From Dehalococcoidia bacterium (lineage in GTDB: Bacteria > Chloroflexota > Dehalococcoidia > Dehalococcoidales > Fen-1064): a DNA stretch of 6,799 bases. The translations under genes were made by a program, and so were the position numbers. Positions 1-6,509 of the stretch are shown here, piece by piece. Under the pieces are notes generated by a model. The model worked only from the letters and a program-made list of their open reading frames with translations, searched no databases and was not told the origin of the DNA. Each line of letters opens with the position of its first letter. The stretch's first letter is position 1. The stretch covers positions 1,272 through 8,070 of the forward strand of contig PMBW01000055.1 of NCBI GenBank assembly GCA_003153075.1, given 5' to 3'.

Positions 1-2492
1 GCCATGGCCGGCATATCAGCCCGTTCGCGGCGGTAGATTAAATGGACCTCGGCGCCTTTCCGCAGCGCTACCCTGGCGGAATCAACCGCTGAGTTACCGC
101 CGCCAACTACGGCGACTTTTTTACCTAAATTCACTTTATCGCCCAGGCTTATTTTTCGTAAGAATTCAATGGCATCATAAACGCCGGATAAATCTTCGCC
201 CGGTATATTCATCTTCGTGCCGATGTGCGCGCCGGTTGCGATGAATACAGCTTTGTAGCCGTCATTCAGCAAAGCGCCGGTATCTTTCATCGGAGTATTT
301 AGCTTTATCTCGACGCCGATTTCTTTAATTTCATCGATTTCTTTCTGTAATATGTCTTTCGGCAGGCGGTATTCAGGAATACCGACCGCCAGCATCCCGC
401 CGGCCACCGGTAGGGCTTCAAAAATTGTAACCGGATAACCATCCATTGCCAGGTCCCAGGCGGCGGATAAACCGGCCGGTCCGGCCCCGATAATGGCGAC
501 CTTTTCTGCTTTCTGTGGTCCGCATTTTTGTTGAATCTTCGCTTTTGAATTATAGGCGTAATCCGCGGCGAACCGTTTCAGGTCACGGATCGCGACCGCT
601 TCGTCAACCTGTGCGCGGTTGCACTTTAATTCGCAGGGATGATGACAGACCCGGCCGCAAATGGCCGGTAACGGATTCCTTTGTTTTATCAAAGCATAGG
701 CTTCAATGAATTGGCCTGCTTTGATCAGGCTGACATAGCCGGGAATATCCAGTTCTACCGGGCAGGTATGCTGGCAGGGTGATTTGAATAAAGCACGGCA
801 AACCGCCGCGGGACAATGTTTATCGATAATATGAGCTTCATATTCGGCTTTATAATGCCGTAATGTGCTTAGTACCGGGTTCGGACTGGTTTGCCCCAAA
901 CCGCATAATGAGCATGAAGTAATCATGTCCGCTAATGAATTCAGCGCGTCCAGGTCTTCCATCTCCGCTTCACCGCGGCTGATTTTGTCCAGGACGACCA
1001 GCATTTGGGGAATACCGGCGCGGCAGGGTGTGCATTTGCCGCAGGATTCCTCGGAGGTGAATTGCAGGAAGCTGTTTTTTACGATATCGATCATGCAGTT
1101 ATTTTCATCCATGACAACCACGCCGCCGGACCCCATGATCGCTCCCTGCGCAGCGACAGATTCGTAATCGATAGGTGTATTGATCGCTTCGATCGGGATG
1201 ACGCCGCCCGAAGGTCCGCCGAGTAAAGCGCCTTTAAATTTCTTACCGTTGGGAATGCCACCGCCGATATCGAAAACGAGTTTGCCCAGTGTGGTGCCGA
1301 GCGGCACTTCCACCAGACCGGGATTATTGATTTTCCCGACCAGGCACAGAGTCTTGGTACCCTTGCTCTTTTCGTTACCGACACTGGTAAACCATTCGGC
1401 GCCGTTCAGAATGATCGTAGGCACATCCGACCATGTTTCTACATTGTTGATAGTAGTGGGTTTACCGAACAGACCGCCGCCGACATTCGCCGGGAAAGGC
1501 GGACGCTGGTGGGGATTACCGCGTTTGCCTTCGATAGAAATCAGCAGCGCTGTTTCCTCACCGCAGACAAACGCCCCTGCGCCGGGGAAGATATCGATAT
1601 TAAAATCAAAACCAGTTCCTAAAATATCTTTACCGAATAAGCCGTAGGCTCTGGCTTCTTCAAGCGCGTGATTCAGGGTTTCGATCGCCAGGGGGTATTC
1701 GGCGCGGATATACGCAAATCCTTCTTTCACGTTGCCGATGGCATATGCGCCGATCGCCATCCCTTCCAGGACAGCATGAGGATTACCTTCCAGTTCAGCG
1801 CGGTTCATATAAGCGCCGGGGTCGCCCTCATCACCGTTACAGACAACGTATTTGACATCACTGACGGCGCTGCGGACAAAACCCCACTTGGTAGCAGTCG
1901 CAAAGCCGGCCCCGCCGCGTCCCCTTAAGGTAGCCTTTTTTACCTCTTCAAGGACTTCCTCCGGCTTCATCTGCGTGAGCGCCCGGGCTAATCCCAGATA
2001 ACCGCCGCGGGAGATATATTGCTCAATTTCAAAGGGATCAAGGTCTTGATTATGTAAAACTCTTGTTTCCTGCATGGCCATGCGAGGAGACTTCAGATCC
2101 AGCATCCATTCTTTGATCGGTTTACCCTGCAGCAGGTGTTCTGCGATAATGCGTTTGACTTTTTCATCATCAACGCTAAAATAAATCACCTTTTCCTGTC
2201 CGGGTACCAGCACGGTGACCGTAGGCTCGACACCGCAGAGACCGATACAGGCTGCTTTTTCGATAACAACGTTCTTCAATTGCCCGGCTTTTTCACCGCG
2301 GGTTTTTTCGTGTAATTTTAAAACATCCAGTTCCCGGTTGAAAGACTCCAGGACTTTGTCAGCGCCAGAAGCAATGCCGCAACTTCCCAGGTGTACTTTC
2401 ACCTGCGTCTTCGATTCGAGCGCGGCCTGCTTAGCTTTGGCTGACTCGTAAAATTTCTGTAATTCGGCTGCCGATTTCAATTGTTTTATCAT
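1..2492 (-). CDS. nuoF: NuoF-GltD fusion flavoprotein, NADH dehydrogenase 51 kDa-type module plus NAD(P)-dependent FAD oxidoreductase (3' end outside window)
   Basis: The frame is open for 830 codons from ATG 2492 and leaves the window without a stop. Residues 31-120 form a thioredoxin-like [2Fe-2S] domain with C38, C82 and C86; the residue expected to be the fourth ligand is V33. The NuoF core follows, with GRGGAGF (191-197) and NGDEGDPGAY (219-228) for FMN and NADH, GAGAFVCGEETALL (304-317), an SLBB region (about 390-430), and a [4Fe-4S] site at C484/C487/C490 plus C530. After the usual NuoF tail (HCPAAVC, 559-565), the expected C-terminal ferredoxin domain is replaced by a GltD/dihydropyrimidine dehydrogenase-like module. 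That module has cysteines 560, 565, 573, 577 and 612, 616, 620, 624, an FAD fingerprint GAGPAGLSAA (669-678), and a second nucleotide-binding site GGGNSAVDSA (797-806) followed by YRR (820-822), which suggests NADP. GltD is usually about 450-470 residues, so roughly 180 or more codons are missing. The likely role is soluble transfer of electrons between NADH, NADPH and Fe-S carriers, possibly by bifurcation. The gene symbol is a family label and does not imply a true complex I subunit. Confidence 0.93.
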   Translation of the reverse strand, partial: MIKQLKSAAELQKFYESAKAKQAALESKTQVKVHLGSCGIASGADKVLESFNRELDVLKLHEKTRGEKAGQLKNVVIEKAACIGLCGVEPTVTVLVPGQEKVIYFSVDDEKVKRIIAEHLLQGKPIKEWMLDLKSPRMAMQETRVLHNQDLDPFEIEQYISRGGYLGLARALTQMKPEEVLEEVKKATLRGRGGAGFATATKWGFVRSAVSDVKYVVCNGDEGDPGAYMNRAELEGNPHAVLEGMAIGAYAIGNVKEGFAYIRAEYPLAIETLNHALEEARAYGLFGKDILGTGFDFNIDIFPGAGAFVCGEETALLISIEGKRGNPHQRPPFPANVGGGLFGKPTTINNVETWSDVPTIILNGAEWFTSVGNEKSKGTKTLCLVGKINNPGLVEVPLGTTLGKLVFDIGGGIPNGKKFKGALLGGPSGGVIPIEAINTPIDYESVAAQGAIMGSGGVVVMDENNCMIDIVKNSFLQFTSEESCGKCTPCRAGIPQMLVVLDKISRGEAEMEDLDALNSLADMITSCSLCGLGQTSPNPVLSTLRHYKAEYEAHIIDKHCPAAVCRALFKSPCQHTCPVELDIPGYVSLIKAGQFIEAYALIKQRNPLPAICGRVCHHPCELKCNRAQVDEAVAIRDLKRFAADYAYNSKAKIQQKCGPQKAEKVAIIGAGPAGLSAAWDLAMDGYPVTIFEALPVAGGMLAVGIPEYRLPKDILQKEIDEIKEIGVEIKLNTPMKDTGALLNDGYKAVFIATGAHIGTKMNIPGEDLSGVYDAIEFLRKISLGDKVNLGKKVAVVGGGNSAVDSARVALRKGAEVHLIYRRERADMPAM

Positions 2493-2497
2493 TGCTT

Positions 2498-2503
2498 TCA
2501 CCT
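2498..2503 (-). promoter_or_regulatory. Ribosome binding site of the NuoF-GltD gene
   Basis: AGGTGA lies 5 nt before ATG 2492 and overlaps the TAG stop (2504-2502) of the upstream nuoE-like gene, which suggests translational coupling. It decides the start. An in-frame GTG at 2501 also exists directly after that stop, but it lies inside this Shine-Dalgarno sequence and has a poorer site of its own. Confidence 0.7.
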
Positions 2504-3122
2504 AGTTGTATGAATCCAGGATTTCGTTCAGTTTACCTGGTTTAACTCTACCGTGAATATCCTTACCTACCGCCATTACCGGCGACAGGCCGCAGGCGCC
2601 CAGACAACGGACAATTTCCAGAGAGAACCGGCCGTCAGGAGTGATCCCGCCCGGTTCCAGATTCCATTCTTTCTTCAGTCTGTCAATTATCTTATCGCCG
2701 CCCTTGACGTAGCAGCTGGTGCCCAGACAAACCTGCAGAACATATTTGCCCTTCGGCTTCATCGAGAAAAAGTGATAGAAACTGGTCACACCGTAGACTT
2801 CGCTGAAAGGCACTTTGAGATCGCGGGAAATAGCCGCGATAACCGGCTTCGGTAAGTAACCGACCTTTCCCTGTGCCTGCTGCAGCACGCGAATCAAAGA
2901 CCCGGCCTTGCCTTTATTGTCATCGACAATCTTTTGAAGATCAGCGAACAGTTTTCCGCCATCCGCTTTCACGACCTTTTCGATCTCGGCGACTTCGACG
3001 GCAGTGACATCGCGCTTGATTACTTCTTCAAATTGACCGATGAGACGATGTATTTCGGCAAGTTCTGCCTTGGTGGCGCCGCTTTTGTTTACTTCTTCAA
3101 CCTGTTGAACTTTTGTCTTCAT
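2502..3122 (-). CDS. nuoE: NuoE-like [2Fe-2S] subunit of a soluble NADH dehydrogenase/oxidoreductase, with N-terminal extension
   Basis: This 206-residue protein matches the 24 kDa/HndA family of thioredoxin-like ferredoxins. Residues 75-120 carry the helical part with the characteristic GKVGYLP, ISRDLKVPFSEVYGVTSFYHFF and KPKGKY segments. The cluster ligands are C132 and C137 (CLGTSC) and C173 and C177 (RCLGACG), so all four are present. NuoE-type proteins usually run about 150-170 residues. The extra length is an N-terminal stretch of about 60 residues, charged and predicted helical, with two copies of a short motif (17-28 and 40-51). The protein should bridge electrons to or from the FMN-bearing NuoF half of the next gene. 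The ATG shares its A with the TAA stop of the gene before it (TAATG), and a purine-rich AGGGTAGG just upstream serves as ribosome binding site. The partner is the NuoF-GltD fusion, and no membrane complex I genes are nearby. Confidence 0.94.
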   Translation of the reverse strand: MKTKVQQVEEVNKSGATKAELAEIHRLIGQFEEVIKRDVTAVEVAEIEKVVKADGGKLFADLQKIVDDNKGKAGSLIRVLQQAQGKVGYLPKPVIAAISRDLKVPFSEVYGVTSFYHFFSMKPKGKYVLQVCLGTSCYVKGGDKIIDRLKKEWNLEPGGITPDGRFSLEIVRCLGACGLSPVMAVGKDIHGRVKPGKLNEILDSYN

Positions 3123-3538
3123 TAACCTACCCTGGAAATTTTTTCCTTAGCTTTTTGCGCGAAGGTCGGATTAAATCCCTGGCCAAAAAGCTTGATCTTT
3201 ATCGGTTCACTATTTCCATATTTTTTGTAGACACTACAAATTTGACAGATGTTGGTATCCCGTCCGGTCGCGCCATAGTCATCCAGCTTACAATAAGTGC
3301 CCTCGATTTCCCAACACGGTAATTCCCGGTTTTTGAAGGTAGGACATTCCAGATGCAAGGATGACGGACAACTGCATATTTCCCAGCAGGTGGTTTTACC
3401 TTCCCAGAAATCCTGTTTAGGCGCTGCCCGCGCTTTCTTTTTGACTTCCCGGATGACCTTTTCGATCTTCGCCAGATCTGCCGGCGATACCGGGCCTTGA
3501 AGCAATTCCGTTATCTGGTCTACAATCCCACGGCTCAT
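3122..3538 (-). CDS. Small cysteine-rich two-CW-type protein, function unknown
   Basis: This 138-residue protein is the first gene of the operon. Residues 1-40 are a charged, probably helical segment. Residues 51-104 hold eight cysteines (51, 55, 57, 65, 75, 83, 98, 101). They include two Cys-Trp-Glu motifs (CWEIC at 51-55 and CWEIEGTYC at 75-83), a Cys-Pro at 65-66 and a final CQIC (98-101) followed by VYKKYG. This spacing resembles the two-CW domain of small anaerobe proteins, which has no assigned biochemical function that I know of. The cysteines could bind a metal or an Fe-S cluster, but that is inference. There is no signal peptide or membrane segment, so it is probably cytoplasmic. Its place directly before, and overlapping, the NuoE-like gene suggests an accessory or assembly role, or an electron-transfer subunit, for the same complex. 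The start at ATG 3538 is supported by a strong ribosome binding site. Confidence 0.88.
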   Translation of the reverse strand: MSRGIVDQITELLQGPVSPADLAKIEKVIREVKKKARAAPKQDFWEGKTTCWEICSCPSSLHLECPTFKNRELPCWEIEGTYCKLDDYGATGRDTNICQICSVYKKYGNSEPIKIKLFGQGFNPTFAQKAKEKISRVG

Positions 3539-3543
3539 TGCGC

Positions 3544-3549
3544 ACCTCC
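3544..3549 (-). promoter_or_regulatory. Ribosome binding site of the two-CW gene
   Basis: GGAGGT, a near-perfect Shine-Dalgarno sequence, lies 5 nt before ATG 3538 and fixes the start of the first operon gene. Confidence 0.8.
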
Positions 3550-3588
3550 AACCGTGGTTCCCCTTCTAACCTATCTTCATTGAACCAT

Positions 3589-3622
3589 ATTATAAAGAAC
3601 GCTGCATCCGTTTGTATACAAA
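3589..3622 (-). promoter_or_regulatory. Likely promoter of the two-CW/nuoE/nuoF-GltD operon
   Basis: A perfect -10 hexamer TATAAT reads from 3594 to 3589 on the minus strand. Transcription would start near 3582 and give a leader of about 43 nt before ATG 3538. There is no good -35: the hexamer at 17 bp spacing is ATACAA. The place of the -35 is taken by the palindrome TTTGTATACAAA (3611-3622). A weak -35 under a symmetric site suggests that a regulator is needed, which is inference. Confidence 0.5.
3611..3622. repeat. 12-bp perfect palindrome, possible operator
   Basis: TTTGTATACAAA is identical on both strands. It is centred near -34 relative to the inferred minus-strand start site. It could bind a dimeric regulator such as the NarL-type protein encoded at 3785, although AT-rich palindromes of this size also occur by chance. 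Confidence 0.4.
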
Positions 3623-3659
3623 AACAGATTGCATTTTTCATTAATCCCGTAATCATTTG

Positions 3660-3669
3660 TGCAATTGCA
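3660..3669. repeat. 10-bp perfect palindrome in the divergent control region
   Basis: TGCAATTGCA is perfectly self-complementary and abuts the longer inverted repeat at 3670-3708. It lies about 80 bp upstream of the inferred minus-strand start site and about 110 bp upstream of the plus-strand one. Its role is unknown. Confidence 0.35.
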
Positions 3670-3708
3670 GTTGCGTAATGCGTTAGGCATTTCCGCCTAA
3701 TACGCAAC
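3670..3708. repeat. Interrupted 14-bp inverted repeat in the divergent control region
   Basis: The arms GTTGCGTA (3670-3677) plus TTAGGC (3683-3688) pair with GCCTAA (3695-3700) plus TACGCAAC (3701-3708). The loop is the 6 nt ATTTCC, and a 5-nt bulge (ATGCG, 3678-3682) sits in the left arm only. All 14 pairs are Watson-Crick. No T-tract follows on either strand, so it does not look like a terminator. It may be a regulator-binding site or a cruciform or hairpin element between the divergent genes. Confidence 0.55.
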
Positions 3709-3731
3709 AGACCGTAACTCAATTTTCCCAC

Positions 3732-3744
3732 TCACAACTTGTGA
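3732..3744. repeat. 13-bp palindrome overlapping the putative -35 of the two-component genes
   Basis: TCACAA, one central C, then TTGTGA forms perfect dyad symmetry. The right half coincides with the proposed -35 hexamer TTGTGA (3739-3744). A regulator bound here would block or modulate transcription of the response regulator gene, which would fit autoregulation. Confidence 0.4.
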
Positions 3745-3767
3745 AGTTCAGAGTGAAGAGTTACAAT
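3739..3767 (+). promoter_or_regulatory. Possible promoter of the response regulator-kinase genes
   Basis: TTGTGA (3739-3744) and TACAAT (3762-3767) are separated by exactly 17 bp and resemble sigma70-type -35 and -10 boxes. Transcription would begin near 3774, leaving a leader of only about 11 nt that cuts into the weak Shine-Dalgarno GGCGGG (3771-3776). The real start may therefore lie further upstream. Confidence 0.4.
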
Positions 3768-3784
3768 AGTGGCGGGTATAAATT

Positions 3785-4447
3785 ATGGCTAAAATAAGAA
3801 TTTTACTGGCTGACGACCACGTCATACTGCGGCAAGGCACACGGCAGCTGCTGGAACACGAGTCCGACATGGACGTCGTGGGAGAAGCTAACGACGGCGC
3901 GGAAGCCGTGGAATTAGTGAACAAGCTGAAACCGGATGTGGTCATCATCGACGTAGCAATGCCCGGGATGAACGGCATCGAAGCTACCAAGAAGATCAAG
4001 GAAAAACTGCCCGGCACTAAAATTCTGGTATTGACCGGCTACGATTACGATGAGTACATTTTCAGCCTGCTGGAAATCGGAGCAGCAGGGTATCTGTTAA
4101 AAGATGTCAGCGGCGATGAATTGGTCGGCGCCATCCGCGCGGTTTACCAGGGAGAGCCGGTGCTGCATCCCACCGTGATGCGCAAGTTGATGGACCGCTG
4201 CAAAACCACCAATCCCCGCCAGGCCGAATCCCCCTCGGATGTGCTGAGCGAACGTGAGATGGAAGTTTTAAAACTGGCGGTCAGCGGTAAAAGCAACAAA
4301 GACATCGCCGAAAATTTAAATATCAGTTTGCGTACGGTCCAGGCTCATATGCGCAGCATTTTTAATAAAATCGGCGTCGGCTCCCGTTCCGAGGCAATCG
4401 TCTGCGGGTTAAAGAAAGGCTGGTTCAGCCTGGAAGATATATCCTGA
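3785..4447 (+). CDS. NarL/LuxR-family two-component response regulator
   Basis: This 220-residue protein has the standard size and order of the NarL/FixJ class. The receiver domain (about 3-120) shows the acidic pair D10/D11, phospho-acceptor D56 in the IIDVAMPGMNG segment, T84 and K106 (LLKD). A linker of about 30 residues leads to a C-terminal LuxR-type helix-turn-helix (about 152-210), with LSEREMEVLKL, GKSNKDIAENL and the recognition helix region SLRTVQAHMRSIFNKI. All residues needed for phosphorylation are present, so it should act as a phosphorylation-controlled dimeric DNA-binding transcription factor. The kinase gene follows after 19 nt, and the HisKA_3-type kinase is the class that normally pairs with NarL-type regulators. 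The target genes are unknown. The divergent Fe-S/flavin operon, across a control region rich in palindromes, is the obvious candidate. The ribosome binding site is weak (GGCGGG, 8 nt before the ATG). Confidence 0.96.
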   Translation: MAKIRILLADDHVILRQGTRQLLEHESDMDVVGEANDGAEAVELVNKLKPDVVIIDVAMPGMNGIEATKKIKEKLPGTKILVLTGYDYDEYIFSLLEIGAAGYLLKDVSGDELVGAIRAVYQGEPVLHPTVMRKLMDRCKTTNPRQAESPSDVLSEREMEVLKLAVSGKSNKDIAENLNISLRTVQAHMRSIFNKIGVGSRSEAIVCGLKKGWFSLEDIS

Positions 4448-4466
4448 AAACTCAATCCGGGGAATT

Positions 4467-6422
4467 ATGAAAATTCTGCGCAACCCTCATTTTTGGACAA
4501 TATTCATTCTTTTTATCCTCTTTGGTTTGCTGCAATATACAGTCGCTTCCGGGCTGGCCGGAACGGAATGGGAGAAGATACAACCCAGTCTAGCACGCCT
4601 GCTGCTCTTGATCCCGATTATTTACGCCGATTGGGTGTTCGGATTTTCGGCAGGATTGATTACCACCACGGCCGCCGTGCTGGTCAGTATTCCAGGAATA
4701 TTTACGATTTCACTTGCTCCCGCTGCCCCCGAAACAATTATTATTGCGGTTGCCGGCGCTGCGCTGTGTTTTTTGATCCGTTCGAAAAACATCGAAAAAG
4801 ATCAAAGCGCTAAAATTGTCGCGGAACTGGAAAACACGCGGGAAAAACTGCAGCAAAACCTTGATAATCTTTACGTTGTTGAAAAACGGTTGAGCATGCT
4901 GAATGCCATTTCGGCGGCTTTGTACGGTTCGCTCGAACTGAAAGGCGTTTTCGACAAAGCAGTCCATCTTGTCAGTGAGATGATGTCCGCCGAGGTTGCC
5001 CTTTTATACATCACCGGGGAATCCCGTGAAGAACTGGAACTGGTGGCCCATAAAGGCATTTCCACGGAATTTACCGAGGCTGTGAAGCGGATCAAAATCG
5101 GCGAGGGAGTATATGGTGAAGTAGCGAAAACCGGCACGCTGATGATCGTAGAGAACACTAAAAGCAGCCTGCAAAACAACAAGGATGCGTTCCAACAAGC
5201 GGGCATCCAGGTGCAAATGGTGGTTCCTTTAATTTTTCAGGAACGGGTCAGCGGGGTAATCAGTATCGCGGCATTGCACCCGCGGCAATTCAATAATTAT
5301 GACGCCGATCTAATGATATCGGTCGGCAGAGAAATCGCGGTAGCGATCGAGAACGCCCGGCTTTACGGCGCCCAACAGTCGGTTACCCAGCAATTGAGCC
5401 TGTCAGAAGGAAAATACCGCCGCCTTTTTGAACTCGCCAGCGATGCGATTTTTATCACCGACCTAAGCGGGAAACTGATTGAGGCTAACCGCGCTTCCGC
5501 AGAATTGATGGGAGACACGCTGGAGGAAGTAATCGGGACGGATATTCGCCAATTCCTTTCACCGGAAGAGCTGCAGACAGCCCGGCATGTGCGTAAACTC
5601 CTTTTACTAGGGCAGCCGTTCCCTCAACCCTACGAACAAAAACTGATCCGAAACGATAAAACAGAAGTCATCCTGATGATATCCTCAAATCTGGTCAAGC
5701 ACGGTGATGAACCGCCGGTTTTCGAACATGTGGCGCGGGATGTGACCAGAGAAAGACGCATGCAGGATAACCTCAGGGCATATGTGCAGCAGATCACGAA
5801 GATCCAGGAAGAAGAACGGAACAGGATCGCCCGCGACCTGCACGACGATACAGCCCAGGCATTGTACGTTTTAACCCGGCAGGTAGATAATTATATCCGC
5901 AGTACACCCAATCTGCCACCGGAAACCGCAGCATTCCTGAAGGGGCTGGTCGAGCAGATAAAAACCGTCTCGCAGGGTGTACGCCGTTTCAGCCAGGATT
6001 TACGGCCGCCGCTGCTCGACGACCTGGGGCTGCTCTCCACCATACGCTGGTTAACCGGAGATATGGAACAGCGCACTCACATCATCATCAAACTGACAGT
6101 GACGGGCAAGGAGCGCCGTTTAGCGCAGCATGTTGAACTGGCGATCTTCCGCATTGTCCAGGAAGCACTGCGCAACGTGGAGAAACATGCTTCCGCTACC
6201 ACCGTTGACGTCAAGATCGAATATACCGATGGGAAGATCAATATCACCGTAACCGACAACGGCAAGGGATTCAAACTCGCCGGTGAAGTCGGGGAACTGC
6301 CGAGGGAAGGGCGTCTCGGCTTGATGGGCATGAAAGAACGTGCACACCTGCTGGGCGGCAATATCAACATTAAATCGGAAATAAACCACGGCACCGAAGT
6401 ATCGATTGAATTGCCGGGTTAG
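4467..6422 (+). CDS. Membrane-bound sensor histidine kinase with GAF and PAS domains (NarX/DegS-like HisKA_3 class)
   Basis: This 651-residue protein begins with about four hydrophobic segments (roughly 10-28, 43-57, 58-78 and 88-105) joined by short loops, so there is no large outside sensor domain. A coiled-coil linker (about 107-145) leads to a GAF domain (about 155-300), a second short linker and a PAS domain (about 315-430; FELASDAIFITD at 321-332). The kinase core has the HisKA_3 dimerisation domain with EEERNRIARDLHDD, where H459 is the phospho-acceptor. The HATPase domain has an N-box with N570 (FRIVQEALRN), DNGKGF (597-602) and GRLGLMGM (615-622). All catalytic motifs are intact. It should autophosphorylate and pass the phosphate to D56 of the regulator encoded just upstream. 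The signal is not evident. GAF and PAS domains in the cytoplasm suggest a small molecule, redox or gas cue, but no clear haem or Fe-S ligand cluster is visible. A short GGGGA (4459-4463) lies close before the ATG. Confidence 0.96.
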   Translation: MKILRNPHFWTIFILFILFGLLQYTVASGLAGTEWEKIQPSLARLLLLIPIIYADWVFGFSAGLITTTAAVLVSIPGIFTISLAPAAPETIIIAVAGAALCFLIRSKNIEKDQSAKIVAELENTREKLQQNLDNLYVVEKRLSMLNAISAALYGSLELKGVFDKAVHLVSEMMSAEVALLYITGESREELELVAHKGISTEFTEAVKRIKIGEGVYGEVAKTGTLMIVENTKSSLQNNKDAFQQAGIQVQMVVPLIFQERVSGVISIAALHPRQFNNYDADLMISVGREIAVAIENARLYGAQQSVTQQLSLSEGKYRRLFELASDAIFITDLSGKLIEANRASAELMGDTLEEVIGTDIRQFLSPEELQTARHVRKLLLLGQPFPQPYEQKLIRNDKTEVILMISSNLVKHGDEPPVFEHVARDVTRERRMQDNLRAYVQQITKIQEEERNRIARDLHDDTAQALYVLTRQVDNYIRSTPNLPPETAAFLKGLVEQIKTVSQGVRRFSQDLRPPLLDDLGLLSTIRWLTGDMEQRTHIIIKLTVTGKERRLAQHVELAIFRIVQEALRNVEKHASATTVDVKIEYTDGKINITVTDNGKGFKLAGEVGELPREGRLGLMGMKERAHLLGGNINIKSEINHGTEVSIELPG

Positions 6423-6446
6423 TGTACAGTTAGAAGTCATAAAAGT

Positions 6447-6490
6447 AAAAAAGAGGAGCCCTCATGAAGCGGACTCCTCTTTTAGTTTTT
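6447..6490. terminator. Bidirectional intrinsic terminator between the kinase and etfA
   Basis: AAAAGAGGAG (6449-6458) pairs perfectly with CTCCTCTTTT (6474-6483) around a 15-nt loop. On the plus strand the stem ends in TTTTAGTTTTT, and on the minus strand it ends in TTTTTTACTTTT. It sits 26 nt after the kinase stop and 20 nt after the etfA stop, so it can serve both convergent genes. Confidence 0.87.
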
Positions 6491-6509
6491 GCTTAAAAAG
6501 TAATATATT

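Noticed and set aside
1180..1647. A 155-codon plus-strand open frame, plus others at 865-1226, 1668-1928 and 2215-2451
   Set aside because: They lie opposite the NuoF-GltD gene, whose conserved motifs are continuous on the minus strand. Their translations resemble no known family.
3670..3708. Terminator or riboswitch
   Set aside because: No T-tract follows the stem on either strand, and the element lies far upstream of both start codons without a recognisable aptamer pattern.
3417..3731. A 104-codon minus-strand open frame reaching into the control region
   Set aside because: It overlaps the two-CW gene in another frame, crosses the likely promoter and has no ribosome binding site or recognisable domain.
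3732..3744. CRP-like site
   Set aside because: CRP sites read TGTGA then TCACA with a 6-bp gap. Here the half-sites are in the opposite order with a 1-nt centre.
3748..4017. An 89-codon minus-strand open frame opposite the response regulator
   Set aside because: It is antisense to the conserved receiver domain and is rich in Ser and Thr, as expected of a shadow frame.
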